Made by a program: the position numbers and the translations under genes | Source: Treponema sp. UBA1793 | GTDB lineage: Bacteria; Spirochaetota; Spirochaetia; Treponematales; Treponemataceae | Assembly (NCBI GenBank): GCA_002314445.1 | Contig: DCFX01000022.1 | Span: forward strand, 1,210-65,209 | DNA: 64,000 nt | Direction: 5' to 3' | The notes under the pieces: model-generated | What the model was told of the DNA's origin: nothing | Databases searched by the model: none | Seen by the model: the letters and a program-made list of their open reading frames with translations, nothing else | Shown here: positions 53,768-61,736 of the stretch, piece after piece | Numbering within the stretch: position 1 is the stretch's first letter | How the letters are laid out: every line of letters begins with the position of its first letter

Positions 53768-54796
53768 ATGAAAGTATTAGGAATAGAATCGTCGTGTGAC
53801 GAAACGGCTGCGGCCGTTGTTGAGAATGGACACACGATTCTCAGCAATGTGGTTGCAACGCAGATACCTTTTCATCAGATATATAAAGGTGTGGTACCAG
53901 AAATAGCGAGCCGCAAACACGCGGAATGGATACTGCCTGTAGTGAAACAGGCACTGAAAGAAGCGTCTCTCACTCTCGACGATATTGATGCAGTCGCTGC
54001 TACAAACAGACCCGGACTTATGGGGTCTCTTCTTGTCGGCATGACGTACGGCAAAACGCTTGCCTGGGCTACGGGAAAACCGTTCCTGGCCGTTAATCAC
54101 ATGCTGGGTCATTTGTATGCAGCTCATCTTGTAAACGATATTACGTACCCGTACCTCGGGCTTCTTGTCTCCGGCGGGCACAGTATAATCTGCAAGGTAC
54201 AGGGATTCGACGACATAGAAGTGCTCGGTACGACTGTCGACGACTCTGTCGGCGAAGCATTCGACAAAGTCGCTAAGTTCTACAATCTCGGTTATCCGGG
54301 AGGAGTCATTATAGACAGGCTTGCAAAGCAGGGCGACGCCGGAGCTTTTTCCTTTCCTGTACCGAAACTCGACGAGGAAGAACACCGTTATGATATGTCG
54401 TTCAGCGGATTAAAGACTGCGGTAATTCATCAGCGTGATATATTTCTCAAGAAAGGTTTTAAGCCAACGAATGAAAATATGTGCGCCTCGTTCCAGGAAA
54501 CTGCATGCCGCACGCTGACGTCGCGCCTTTTTCGTGCTGTCGAAGATACAGGACTTACGACTGTTGTCGCCGGCGGCGGCGTAGCAGCCAATTCACGCCT
54601 CCGTGCAATTCTTGCCGAACGTACTGATCTTAACTGTATTTTCCCGCCTTTGAAGCTCTGCGGAGACAACGGTGCGATGATTGCGGGTGTGGCCTATCAT
54701 TTCCTTGAACGCGGAGACAGAAGCGGCTGGGATACGACGGCATGTGCGCGTATACCACAATTTAAACGGGGGCTTAAGCAGGTACAGCGGGATTGA
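53768..54796 (+). CDS. tsaD: tRNA N6-threonylcarbamoyladenosine transferase TsaD
   Basis: The 342-residue protein starts MKVLGIESSCDETAAAVV, and has PEIASRKHAEWI (metal His), VNHMLGHLYAAHL (second metal His), LLVSGGHSIIC, PGGVIIDRLAKQG and FSGLKTAVIH, as well as VAGGGVAANSRLRAIL. It adds threonylcarbamoyl to A37 of ANN-decoding tRNAs with TsaB and TsaE. It is full length. The -35 box of the next unit overlaps its stop codon, so the aroF-tyrA unit is separately started. Confidence 0.95.
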   Translation: MKVLGIESSCDETAAAVVENGHTILSNVVATQIPFHQIYKGVVPEIASRKHAEWILPVVKQALKEASLTLDDIDAVAATNRPGLMGSLLVGMTYGKTLAWATGKPFLAVNHMLGHLYAAHLVNDITYPYLGLLVSGGHSIICKVQGFDDIEVLGTTVDDSVGEAFDKVAKFYNLGYPGGVIIDRLAKQGDAGAFSFPVPKLDEEEHRYDMSFSGLKTAVIHQRDIFLKKGFKPTNENMCASFQETACRTLTSRLFRAVEDTGLTTVVAGGGVAANSRLRAILAERTDLNCIFPPLKLCGDNGAMIAGVAYHFLERGDRSGWDTTACARIPQFKRGLKQVQRD

Positions 54797-54825
54797 CAAA
54801 TCCGTTGTTACTTGTTACAGTAACA
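54793..54825 (+). promoter_or_regulatory. aroF unit promoter with overlapping palindrome
   Basis: TTGACA (54793-54798) is followed after 17 bp by TACAGT (54816-54821). The palindrome TGTTAC-A-GTAACA (54813-54825) covers the -10 box, and a further TTGTTAC half-site lies at 54805-54811, suggesting an operator for a repressor (inferred). The predicted start near 54828 is only a few bases before the leader ATG. Confidence 0.55.
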
Positions 54826-54830
54826 TCAAT

Positions 54831-54965
54831 ATGAAACACGAACTCTGCGTTGCAGAACAGTTTGATACCTCTCTTCTTTCCGGAATCCGCGCGAAAACGG
54901 CGGCTTACTCCTACGTTTGGTATTATTCTCTTCCCGCTCATGCAGAGTCAATAACTTGTCGTTGA
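54831..54965 (+). CDS. Putative Tyr/Trp-rich leader peptide of aroF attenuator (44 codons)
   Basis: A 44-codon frame from ATG 54831 to TGA 54963-54965. Codons 26-32 read YSYVWYY (54906-54926), four Tyr and one Trp in seven codons, which suits control of an aromatic-amino-acid gene. There is no ribosome-binding site; the predicted transcription start lies about 3 nt upstream, so translation would have to be leaderless. It precedes the attenuator terminator at 55005-55036. The role rests on composition, position and fold logic rather than on homology. Confidence 0.5.
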   Translation: MKHELCVAEQFDTSLLSGIRAKTAAYSYVWYYSLPAHAESITCR

Positions 54966-55004
54966 TAAGTTATTCGTGTTTACTATTACTATAAATAGTA
55001 AATC

Positions 55005-55036
55005 AAAGGGAACTCTGCGGAGTTCCCTTTTTTTTT
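55005..55036 (+). terminator. Attenuator-type terminator upstream of aroF
   Basis: AAAGGGAACTC (55005-55015) pairs with GAGTTCCCTTT (55020-55030), loop TGCG, then T to 55036. It lies 15 bp before aroF, after the Tyr/Trp-rich frame. The 10-mer GAACTCTGCG of its left arm also occurs at 54840-54849, and UGCAGAGU at 54941-54948 can pair with either copy. Confidence 0.8.
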
Positions 55037-55050
55037 ACCCGGAGGACAAA

Positions 55051-56073
55051 ATGATAGTAATTCTGAAAAAAGACGCGACGGATGCCCAGGTACAGGACTT
55101 CATCAGGCAGTGGAAGGATAAAGGTTACGGTGTGCATATTTCGCGCGGAGAGGAGATGACCGTTCTTGGGCTTCTCGGCGATACGACGAAGCTTGACACG
55201 GAGACTGTAGCGGCCAATCCCATTGTAGACTCAGTAAAGCGCGTTACTGCGCCGTATAAAATGGCAGGACGCGCGTTCCATCCGGATGATTCTGTCATAA
55301 CCGTTGGAGAAGGCGAGCATGCCGTGACTTTCGGGAACGGCGTCATTCCGGTAATCGCAGGTCCGTGTTCCGTTGAAACAGAAGAACAGGTTGTAGAAAT
55401 TGCAAAGGCCGTAAAAAAGTCGGGTGCGCGCCTGCTGCGGGGCGGTGCATTTAAGCCGCGTACTTCTCCGTATTCATTTCAGGGATTGGGCGAAAAAGGA
55501 CTTGAGTTCCTTGTTACCGCAAAAAAGGAAACGGGACTGCCGATTGTTACCGAACTTATGGATGTGCGCCAGCTGAAATATTTTGATGATGTCGATTTGA
55601 TTCAGATAGGTGCGCGGAATATGCAGAACTTTGATTTGCTCAAGGAAATGGGCAAAGTACAGAAACCTATACTTCTCAAGCGCGGTATGGCTGCAACTGT
55701 GAAGGAATTTCTCATGTCAGTTGAATACATTATGGCCAGCGGAAACGAGAACGTCATTCTCTGCGAGCGAGGCATACGCACATTCGACACATATACGCGC
55801 AACTGCCTCGATGTGAGCATAATTCCGTACCTCAAAAAAGTGAGCCATCTGCCGATCATTATAGACCCGAGCCATGCGTGCGGTCTGCGCTGGATGGTGC
55901 CGACGCTTGCAAAATCTGCGGTTGCCGCAGGCTGCGACGGTCTCATCATTGAAGTGCACAACAATCCGGAGAAGGCATTGTGTGACGGCGAACAGAGCCT
56001 TCATCCTGTTGAATTTGATGAACTTATGACCGTCCTGCCGAAGATTGCCGCAATCGATAACCGCAGAATGTAA
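55051..56073 (+). CDS. aroF: 3-Deoxy-7-phosphoheptulonate synthase (DAHP synthase, type I-beta)
   Basis: The 340-residue enzyme starts at ATG 55051 behind GGAGG; the longer upstream frame runs through the terminator and is not used. Residues 1-70 are the ferredoxin-like regulatory domain (MIVILKKDATDAQVQDFI) that in related enzymes binds Tyr or Phe. The barrel follows with IPVIAGPCSVETEEQ, LLRGGAFKPRTSPYSFQG, IIIDPSHACGLRWMVPTLA and GLIIEVHNNPEKALCDGEQS. It joins PEP and erythrose-4-phosphate, the first step to aromatic amino acids. tyrA follows after 10 bp. A leader attenuator and an overlapping palindrome probably regulate both genes. Confidence 0.95.
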   Translation: MIVILKKDATDAQVQDFIRQWKDKGYGVHISRGEEMTVLGLLGDTTKLDTETVAANPIVDSVKRVTAPYKMAGRAFHPDDSVITVGEGEHAVTFGNGVIPVIAGPCSVETEEQVVEIAKAVKKSGARLLRGGAFKPRTSPYSFQGLGEKGLEFLVTAKKETGLPIVTELMDVRQLKYFDDVDLIQIGARNMQNFDLLKEMGKVQKPILLKRGMAATVKEFLMSVEYIMASGNENVILCERGIRTFDTYTRNCLDVSIIPYLKKVSHLPIIIDPSHACGLRWMVPTLAKSAVAAGCDGLIIEVHNNPEKALCDGEQSLHPVEFDELMTVLPKIAAIDNRRM

Positions 56074-56083
56074 GGAGTTTACT

Positions 56084-56980
56084 GTGTCTGAACTGAAAGA
56101 TCTGACATACGGAATAGTCGGCCTGGGGATAATGGGAGGCTCAATTGCGAAAGCAATCCGGGGAAACGTACTTGATATAGCAGGTGCCCGCGGAAAAATC
56201 CTTGCATGCGACATAAGCACTCAGTCTCTTGAGCTCGCGGAAAAAGGCGGTGTCATCGACGAATCATTTACACCGGATAATGTAGATGCGATGCTGAAGA
56301 GCTGCGACCTTGTGTACGTATGTCTCTATCCGCATGCGACGCTCGATTTCGTGAAGTTGCATAAGGATGCATTCAAAAGCGGTGCCATCGTCACGGACAT
56401 AAGCGGCGTTAAGAGGCTGCTTGCCGAAGACGTAAAACAGTATCTGCGCAGCGACGTTGATTTTGTCATAGGCCATCCCATGGCAGGAGGTGCAAAAGAA
56501 GGCTATGTCAATTCAAACGGTGCATATTTTGAAGGCCGTAACTATATTCTCATTCCGCAGCCCTGGAACAAAGCCGGCAGCATAGAACTTATGAAGAATC
56601 TTATTGCGTCGATGGGCTTTACGCGCATCGTCGAGACTGACTACCACAGGCACGATCACAAGATTGCCTTTACGAGCCAGCTCTGCCATGTAATCGCATC
56701 TGCCCTTGTCGAGAGCGCTGAAGATGAAAGCATTACTGAATTCGGCGGCGGCAGCTTTGAAGATTTGACGCGCATTGCGATGATAAACGCGCCGTTGTGG
56801 ACGGAATTGTTCCTTCTGGATAAAGAGGAACTGCTCGGCCATATTGAAAATTTTGAAAAGCAGCTCGATTTTGTCAAGCAGAAGATCAAGCAGGACGATG
56901 CCGCCGGTCTGGAAAAATATCTGACGGACGTAAGGAAACGCCGTATGAATATGGGTACTTTTGTGTCGAAAGATAAATGA
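56084..56980 (+). CDS. tyrA: Prephenate dehydrogenase
   Basis: The start is GTG 56084 behind AAGGAG; the upstream in-frame ATG lies inside aroF. The 298-residue enzyme has a Rossmann NAD(P) loop YGIVGLGIMGGSIAKAI, the region VIGHPMAGGAKEGYV with the family GHPMAG motif, and a helical C-terminal half with HDHKIAFTSQLCHVIA and FEDLTRIAMINAPLW. It makes 4-hydroxyphenylpyruvate for tyrosine. No chorismate mutase or ACT domain is fused. With aroF it links the pathway entry and the tyrosine branch in one transcript. Confidence 0.92.
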   Translation: MSELKDLTYGIVGLGIMGGSIAKAIRGNVLDIAGARGKILACDISTQSLELAEKGGVIDESFTPDNVDAMLKSCDLVYVCLYPHATLDFVKLHKDAFKSGAIVTDISGVKRLLAEDVKQYLRSDVDFVIGHPMAGGAKEGYVNSNGAYFEGRNYILIPQPWNKAGSIELMKNLIASMGFTRIVETDYHRHDHKIAFTSQLCHVIASALVESAEDESITEFGGGSFEDLTRIAMINAPLWTELFLLDKEELLGHIENFEKQLDFVKQKIKQDDAAGLEKYLTDVRKRRMNMGTFVSKDK

Positions 56981-57014
56981 AACTGATTTTTCAGGATACA
57001 ACCTGTGCAGAGTC

Positions 57015-57043
57015 TTGACTCACTGTACAGCGTTCATTAAAAT
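57015..57043 (+). promoter_or_regulatory. Sigma-70 promoter of apt
   Basis: TTGACT (57015-57020), 17 bp, TAAAAT (57038-57043). The predicted start near 57050 is about two bases before the apt ATG, and no ribosome-binding site is visible, suggesting a leaderless or nearly leaderless mRNA. Confidence 0.7.
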
Positions 57044-57051
57044 CGGCCTAT

Positions 57052-57585
57052 ATGACAGATCTTGAGATATTGGACGGGGCTATCCGCCGTGTTCCCGACT
57101 TTCCTAAGCCGGGCATTCTTTTTTATGACATAACCGGTGTTTTCGTAAAGCCGGAGGCATTTAAATTCTGCATCGACCGTATGGTAGAACTTTATAAGGA
57201 TGCTGGTATTGAAGCTGTTGCAGGTGTTGAGTCGCGCGGTTTTTTGTTTGCGGCTCCGTTTGCCGATCGTCTCGGAATTCCTCTTGTACTTGTCCGTAAA
57301 AAGGGCAAACTGCCTGGTGAAACATACAGATGTGCATATTCCCTTGAATACGGTACTGCGGAAATTGAAGCGCACAAATCAGACATCCAGAAAGGAAAAA
57401 AATATCTTCTTGTTGATGACCTCATTGCGACAGGCGGAACACTTGCAGCGGCACGCAACCTGATTGAACAGGGAGGCGGAGAAGTGACCGACTTTTTTGG
57501 AATTATAGGCCTTCCCGCGCTTAACTACGAGAATGCACTCGCGCCGTCACATGTAACGACGCTCATCAATTACAGCGGAGAATGA
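57052..57585 (+). CDS. apt: Adenine phosphoribosyltransferase
   Basis: A 177-residue cytosolic enzyme converting adenine and PRPP to AMP. Visible motifs: PDFPKPGILFYDITGVF, AGVESRGFLFAAPFA, LVLVRKKGKLPGETY (substrate flap) and the PRPP-binding loop YLLVDDLIATGGTLAAA. It is full length and has a promoter of its own, from which the mRNA would begin almost at the start codon. A weak hairpin follows at 57596-57639. Confidence 0.95.
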   Translation: MTDLEILDGAIRRVPDFPKPGILFYDITGVFVKPEAFKFCIDRMVELYKDAGIEAVAGVESRGFLFAAPFADRLGIPLVLVRKKGKLPGETYRCAYSLEYGTAEIEAHKSDIQKGKKYLLVDDLIATGGTLAAARNLIEQGGGEVTDFFGIIGLPALNYENALAPSHVTTLINYSGE

Positions 57586-57595
57586 CGAAAAAAAA

Positions 57596-57639
57596 GAGAC
57601 CTGCCCGCGGATAACATTTTCGCGCCGGCCTCTTCTTTT
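57596..57639 (+). terminator. Weak terminator-like hairpin after apt
   Basis: GAGACCTGCCCGCG (57596-57609) pairs imperfectly with CGCGCCGGCCTC (57621-57632), followed by TTCTTTTC. Nine of about twelve positions pair. Confidence 0.35.
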
Positions 57640-57668
57640 CGTTTATAAAAACGCCTGAAAAGGCGGCA

Positions 57669-57697
57669 TTGAAAAATCGGCTCCGACTCGATAGAAT
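57669..57697 (+). promoter_or_regulatory. Sigma-70 promoter of asnA
   Basis: TTGAAA (57669-57674), 17 bp, TAGAAT (57692-57697). The predicted start is near 57704, about 18 nt before the asnA ATG, with GGAG between. Confidence 0.65.
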
Positions 57698-57721
57698 ACA
57701 TTTATCCTAGACGGAGTATGT

Positions 57722-58753
57722 ATGTATACACTACCAGCACATTATAAAACTGTTCTTGCAGAAAAAGAAACCGAACATGCAATTGTCCTTATAAAGGATT
57801 TTTTCCAGCTTGCTCTTTCTACCGAGCTTAATCTTACACGCGTCACAGCACCTCTTTTCGTACGATCCGGAACGGGAATCAACGATGATTTGAACGGCGT
57901 TGAACGTCCTGTTTCATTTCCTGTAAAGGCTATGGATGATGAGCGCATGGAAATCGTACAGTCGCTTGCAAAATGGAAGCGTATCAAGACGACGGAACTC
58001 GGGATGACACCGGGATTCGGTATTTACACGGATATGAATGCCATCCGCCCCGACGAAAAACTCGATGCAGTTCATTCGCTGTATGTCGACCAGTGGGACT
58101 GGGAAATGGCGATAGACCCGAAAGACCGCACCGTGTTCTATCTCCATGAAATCGTCAAGAAAATTTACCGCTGCCTCAAACGCACTGAATTTTTTATTTA
58201 CGATCGTTATTCAATGCTGAAGCCGGCTTTGCCGGAAAACATTACATTGCTGTATGCCGATGATTTGCAGCGCGAATATCCCAGTTTGACGCCGAAAGAA
58301 CGCGAAGATAAAGTCGCAAAGAAATACGGAGCTGTTTTTGTTACGGGAATCGGAGGAAAACTTCACGACGGTTCCATCCATGACGGGCGTGCACCTGACT
58401 ATGACGACTGGATAACAGAAACAGGCGACGGCCACCGCGGACTAAACGGTGACATAATCGTCTGGAATAACGTGCTCAAGTCATCTCTGGAGCTTTCTTC
58501 AATGGGGATTCGTGTCGATCCTGATTCGCTCAAAGCACAGCTTACAGAATGCGGGTGTACGAACCGCGAAAAGCTCGACTTTCACAGGAAACTGCTTGCA
58601 GGTGAACTTATTCAGACTGTCGGCGGCGGAATAGGGCAGTCGCGGCTGTGTATGTATCTGCTTCGTAAAGCGCACATCGGTGAGGTACAAGTCGGCATCT
58701 GGCCCGCTGGTATGGTAAAAGAATGCGAAAACGCAGGGATTAAACTTCTGTGA
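57722..58753 (+). CDS. asnA: Ammonia-dependent asparagine synthetase (aspartate-ammonia ligase)
   Basis: The 343-residue enzyme matches AsnA throughout: TELNLTRVTAPLFVRSGTG, GINDDLNGVERPVSF, LYVDQWDWEMAI, the class II aaRS-like core with ITGIGGKLHDG-like VTGIGGKLHDGSIHDGRAPD, and the C-terminal GGGIGQSRLCMYLLRKAHIG motif. It makes asparagine from aspartate and ammonia with ATP. It is full length, and the next gene's GTG overlaps its stop by 4 bp. Confidence 0.95.
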   Translation: MYTLPAHYKTVLAEKETEHAIVLIKDFFQLALSTELNLTRVTAPLFVRSGTGINDDLNGVERPVSFPVKAMDDERMEIVQSLAKWKRIKTTELGMTPGFGIYTDMNAIRPDEKLDAVHSLYVDQWDWEMAIDPKDRTVFYLHEIVKKIYRCLKRTEFFIYDRYSMLKPALPENITLLYADDLQREYPSLTPKEREDKVAKKYGAVFVTGIGGKLHDGSIHDGRAPDYDDWITETGDGHRGLNGDIIVWNNVLKSSLELSSMGIRVDPDSLKAQLTECGCTNREKLDFHRKLLAGELIQTVGGGIGQSRLCMYLLRKAHIGEVQVGIWPAGMVKECENAGIKLL

Positions 58754-59745
58754 AAAGAAACGAATACGAATTCAGCGGAGAAGAACTTGAAGCAAAACTT
58801 CCTGAATTCGCCTCCCTCGGCATAACGGAACTTACTGTATACGACGCTCTTTTTGCATCAGACCGTGGAAAACTCATACATTTTATGAAAGCAGTGCAGA
58901 AAGTCTGTCCTGACATTCTGCTCACTATCAGGGTCGAAGCTGCCGTACTGGACAGGGATGTGTGCAGCCTTGCGTCGCAGATGAACTGTACAATAGATAT
59001 GCCCCTGCATGCCGTTCCAATGGACGGAAAGTCGTGCATGTTCGACAAGAAAATGTACGCCGGCCGTGCAAAGATGATGAATGACGCAGGACTTGTGTTC
59101 GGATTTATCATCGATTTTGCGCTTACGCCGGGCGATTCGCTCAAATTGTTCCGCGACCGCCTTGATTTTGCACTTGCCCAGTATCCGAATCATATTGATT
59201 TTCCCCAGACAGAAAGCCCGGATGAATCGCAGAGTGCCAGGGCGTCGGCATATTTTGCAGCCCAGGATATCCGCTATGCACGTGATATTGCGTTTGCCTG
59301 CCGGACATTCTATTCCGCGGGCCGTGCCGTACCGTGGTTTCTTTCCGTGCTGCGCTCCCTGAAAATACAAAGCTCCAGTTTCTTTTCCGACTTTGCAGAA
59401 TGGCAGCGCGGCAGCAGTTGTGACTACCGTTCAGGATACGTGCCGGAATCCGTAAATCACAATGAAATAGAGAAAATGCAGCTGCTGTTCCTTTCCGCTA
59501 AATACGAGGAAAAAGAGAAAAGTGAACTGCTTCCTGTCGTTCAGGATATTGTTCATCTTAACGGAGCCTTTTCCCGCCTTGCAGGAGAGGGGGAGGAAGC
59601 CGTCATTTCAACGTCGTACAATCCGGACGATATTTTCAGCCCTGAATCTCTTGATATAGTCTCATTCTTTGAAGATGTGTGCATGCAGGAATGCAAAGTA
59701 AAGGTCTTTTCCTCATCCGACGGTCCCGATTACAAGATACTGTAG
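58750..59745 (+). CDS. Unknown protein coupled to asnA, TIM-barrel-like, no Cys cluster
   Basis: Translation starts at GTG 58750, overlapping the asnA stop (GTGA), so it is coupled. The 331-residue cytosolic protein has an N-terminal strand-helix pattern (LPEFASLGITELTVYDALFA, ILLTIRVEAAVLDRDV, CTIDMPLHAV) that resembles the barrel of radical SAM enzymes, but no CxxxCxxC cluster is present, so it could not hold the iron-sulfur cluster. The C-terminal 100 residues are acidic. I do not recognise the family; coupling to asnA suggests a nitrogen or amino-acid role, but this is a guess. Confidence 0.75.
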   Translation: MKRNEYEFSGEELEAKLPEFASLGITELTVYDALFASDRGKLIHFMKAVQKVCPDILLTIRVEAAVLDRDVCSLASQMNCTIDMPLHAVPMDGKSCMFDKKMYAGRAKMMNDAGLVFGFIIDFALTPGDSLKLFRDRLDFALAQYPNHIDFPQTESPDESQSARASAYFAAQDIRYARDIAFACRTFYSAGRAVPWFLSVLRSLKIQSSSFFSDFAEWQRGSSCDYRSGYVPESVNHNEIEKMQLLFLSAKYEEKEKSELLPVVQDIVHLNGAFSRLAGEGEEAVISTSYNPDDIFSPESLDIVSFFEDVCMQECKVKVFSSSDGPDYKIL

Positions 59746-59805
59746 TAAAAAATAAGTACACAAAGAAAACTTCACGGGCGCATTGGTAAAAAAAAATGAA
59801 CGTAC

Positions 59806-59834
59806 TTGAAATTATTTTTTGTTTGTTGTAGATT
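59806..59834 (+). promoter_or_regulatory. Sigma-70 promoter of the radical SAM-arsR operon
   Basis: TTGAAA (59806-59811), 17 bp, TAGATT (59829-59834). The predicted start, near 59841, lies at the left edge of the inverted repeats at 59841-59875. Confidence 0.6.
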
Positions 59835-59840
59835 GTCTGT

Positions 59841-59875
59841 ATTAAGTACTTGCTTAATTAAATGGCTATTTAATT
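59841..59875. promoter_or_regulatory. Operator-like overlapping inverted repeats
   Basis: AATTAAAT-GGCT-ATTTAATT (59856-59875) is a perfect 8-bp-arm inverted repeat, and ATTAAG-N6-CTTAAT (59841-59858) overlaps its left side. They lie immediately downstream of the predicted start, where an ArsR-type repressor would block transcription. The regulator is encoded downstream in the same operon (61357-61698), which fits autoregulation (inferred). Confidence 0.5.
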
Positions 59876-59902
59876 GTATTATTGAAAAAGAGGTTAAAGT
59901 TT

Positions 59903-61351
59903 ATGTCATTTACACACGGTATAGCGCGTTTTATCACAGACAAGACGGCTGAAGATGTCATTAAAAATCTTCAGAAAGACAAGACGGCGGAACTTCTTAA
60001 ACTGATTGATACAGTCCAGAAGGTTGCAGGAAAGATGTTCCAGGATAAAACTTACGATGCAGGACGGGCAGTCATTAATAACCCTGACAATAAGTGGCAT
60101 CAGTATTTATACCGCTTCCTTGATGAAGCTGATCCGAATGTTATCAAGACGGCATTCATGGACCTTGCCTTCGAGTCTGCGTGGTACGGTACAAAGCAGA
60201 TCCGGAAGAACCGCGAGAAGTATCACTGCAATATTCCATGGACAATACTTATTGACCCGACAAGCGCCTGCAACATGCACTGTACCGGCTGCTGGGCGGC
60301 AGAATACGGCCATCAGCTTAATCTGACATATGAACAGCTTGACAGCATTATTACCCAGGGAAAGAAACTCGGGACGTATTTTTACATGTTCACCGGCGGT
60401 GAACCGCTCTGCCGCAAGACCGATATTCTGAAGCTTGCCGAAAAACACCATGATTGTGAATTCAACATTTTTTCAAATGCAACCCTCATTGATGAAGACT
60501 TCTGCGAAAAAGTCCGCAGACTGGGCAATATTGTATTCTCAATCAGTCTGGAAGGATTTAAGGATGTGAACGACGGCCGCCGCGGCAACGGTGATTTTGA
60601 AAAAGTAATCAGTGCATTCAAACTAATGAAAAAGCACGGGCTTTTATACGGAACGTCAATCTGCTATACGCACGATAACTGTGAGACTGTAACATCTGAT
60701 GAATTTCTTGACCTGCTTATAGAGAACGGCTGCCGTTACAGCTGGTATTTCAATTATATGCCGGTTGGTGCCGGTGCGGATGTAAACCTTATTCCCGATA
60801 TCAGGCAGCGCGAATATATGATTAAGCGTATCCGCCAGATCCGCAGTACGGAATCCAGCAAGCAGATTTTCGTGATGGACTTCCAGAATGACGGCGAGTA
60901 TGTCGGCGGATGCATAGCCGGTGGCCGCAACTACTGTCATATTAACGCGAACGGTGACGTTGAGCCGTGTGTATTTATCCATTATTCAGGTGCTAATATT
61001 AAGGAAAAGACACTGCTTGAATGCCTGCAGCAGCCGCTGTTTATGGCATATCACGACGGGCAGCCGTTCAACAAAAATCATCTGCGCCCGTGTCCCATGC
61101 TGGAGAATCCAGAGATGCTTCAGGCGATGGTCAAGAAGACCGGTGCAAAATCGACAGATCTGCAGGCTCCGGAAAGCGCAGAGAGTTTGTGCGGAAAATG
61201 TAAGGAATATGCAGCATCATGGGCGCCGGAAGCTCAGCGTATATGGGCCGCAGAGCCGAAACATCATGCACAGTATTATGAAAATTACAAAGATGCCAAC
61301 CACAAACTCGGCCAGAATGAAGATTTTAAGAAAATGGCAGAGGTTGAGTAA
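59903..61351 (+). CDS. Radical SAM protein with SPASM-type C-terminal domain
   Basis: The ATG at 59903 behind AAAGAGGTT gives 482 residues. Residues 1-110 are a helical N-terminal domain. The radical SAM motif is PTSACNMHCTGCWAAEYG (CxxxCxxC), with FMFTGGEPLCR binding S-adenosylmethionine. The C-terminal SPASM-like part has GGCIAGGRNYCHINANGDV, EPCVFIHYSG and LCGKCKEYA, giving auxiliary-cluster cysteines. The family of such 480-residue proteins is widespread in anaerobes; the substrate is unknown. The arsR-type regulator starts 5 bp downstream. Confidence 0.85.
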   Translation: MSFTHGIARFITDKTAEDVIKNLQKDKTAELLKLIDTVQKVAGKMFQDKTYDAGRAVINNPDNKWHQYLYRFLDEADPNVIKTAFMDLAFESAWYGTKQIRKNREKYHCNIPWTILIDPTSACNMHCTGCWAAEYGHQLNLTYEQLDSIITQGKKLGTYFYMFTGGEPLCRKTDILKLAEKHHDCEFNIFSNATLIDEDFCEKVRRLGNIVFSISLEGFKDVNDGRRGNGDFEKVISAFKLMKKHGLLYGTSICYTHDNCETVTSDEFLDLLIENGCRYSWYFNYMPVGAGADVNLIPDIRQREYMIKRIRQIRSTESSKQIFVMDFQNDGEYVGGCIAGGRNYCHINANGDVEPCVFIHYSGANIKEKTLLECLQQPLFMAYHDGQPFNKNHLRPCPMLENPEMLQAMVKKTGAKSTDLQAPESAESLCGKCKEYAASWAPEAQRIWAAEPKHHAQYYENYKDANHKLGQNEDFKKMAEVE

Positions 61352-61356
61352 CAGAA

Positions 61357-61698
61357 ATGGCTATAAATGTTGATTTAAGAGACTTTCATGCTCCCGACTA
61401 TTCCGAAAATGAAAAATGGGAACGCATGGCGTCTGTGTTCAAAACGCTGAGCGATGCGACGAGGCTCAAGATTGTACATGAGCTTATCGTGGAGGAACGG
61501 CGGGTATGCGATATTGCACGCGATCTTGATATGTCGCTTCCTGCAATATCGTATCATCTGAAACTGCTCAGGGATGCAAGCGTTATAAAAAGCCGTCGTG
61601 ACGGGAAGAATATCTTCTATTCTGTTGACGACCAGCTGCTCCGTGATTTGTTCCGCGTCGGTTCGACAAGCGGACGTATGGACGAACGCGGCGCTTGA
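61357..61698 (+). CDS. ArsR-family transcriptional regulator
   Basis: A 113-residue winged-helix repressor: FKTLSDATRLKIVHELIVEE, VCDIARDLDMSLPAISYHLK, LLRDASVIKSRRDGKNIFYS. A metal-sensing pair in helix 3 (CxC) is not present; only one Cys (VCDIA) is seen, so the ligand may not be a metal. It is the second gene of the operon with the radical SAM protein, and is likely to bind the repeats at 59841-59875. Confidence 0.9.
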   Translation: MAINVDLRDFHAPDYSENEKWERMASVFKTLSDATRLKIVHELIVEERRVCDIARDLDMSLPAISYHLKLLRDASVIKSRRDGKNIFYSVDDQLLRDLFRVGSTSGRMDERGA

Positions 61699-61736
61699 TA
61701 CGATGATAATGCCGGTTGTACAATACAGGCATTTCT

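Noticed and set aside
53777..54385. Minus-strand frame of 202 codons
   Set aside because: It is fully antisense to tsaD, whose motifs are intact; no ribosome-binding site or domain.
54976..55050. Upstream extension of aroF by 25 codons
   Set aside because: It would be translated through the terminator hairpin; ATG 55051 has a proper GGAGG and the normal family N-terminus.
54797..55050. T-box leader upstream of aroF
   Set aside because: The conserved T-box bulge sequence is absent; a leader-peptide attenuator explains the elements better.
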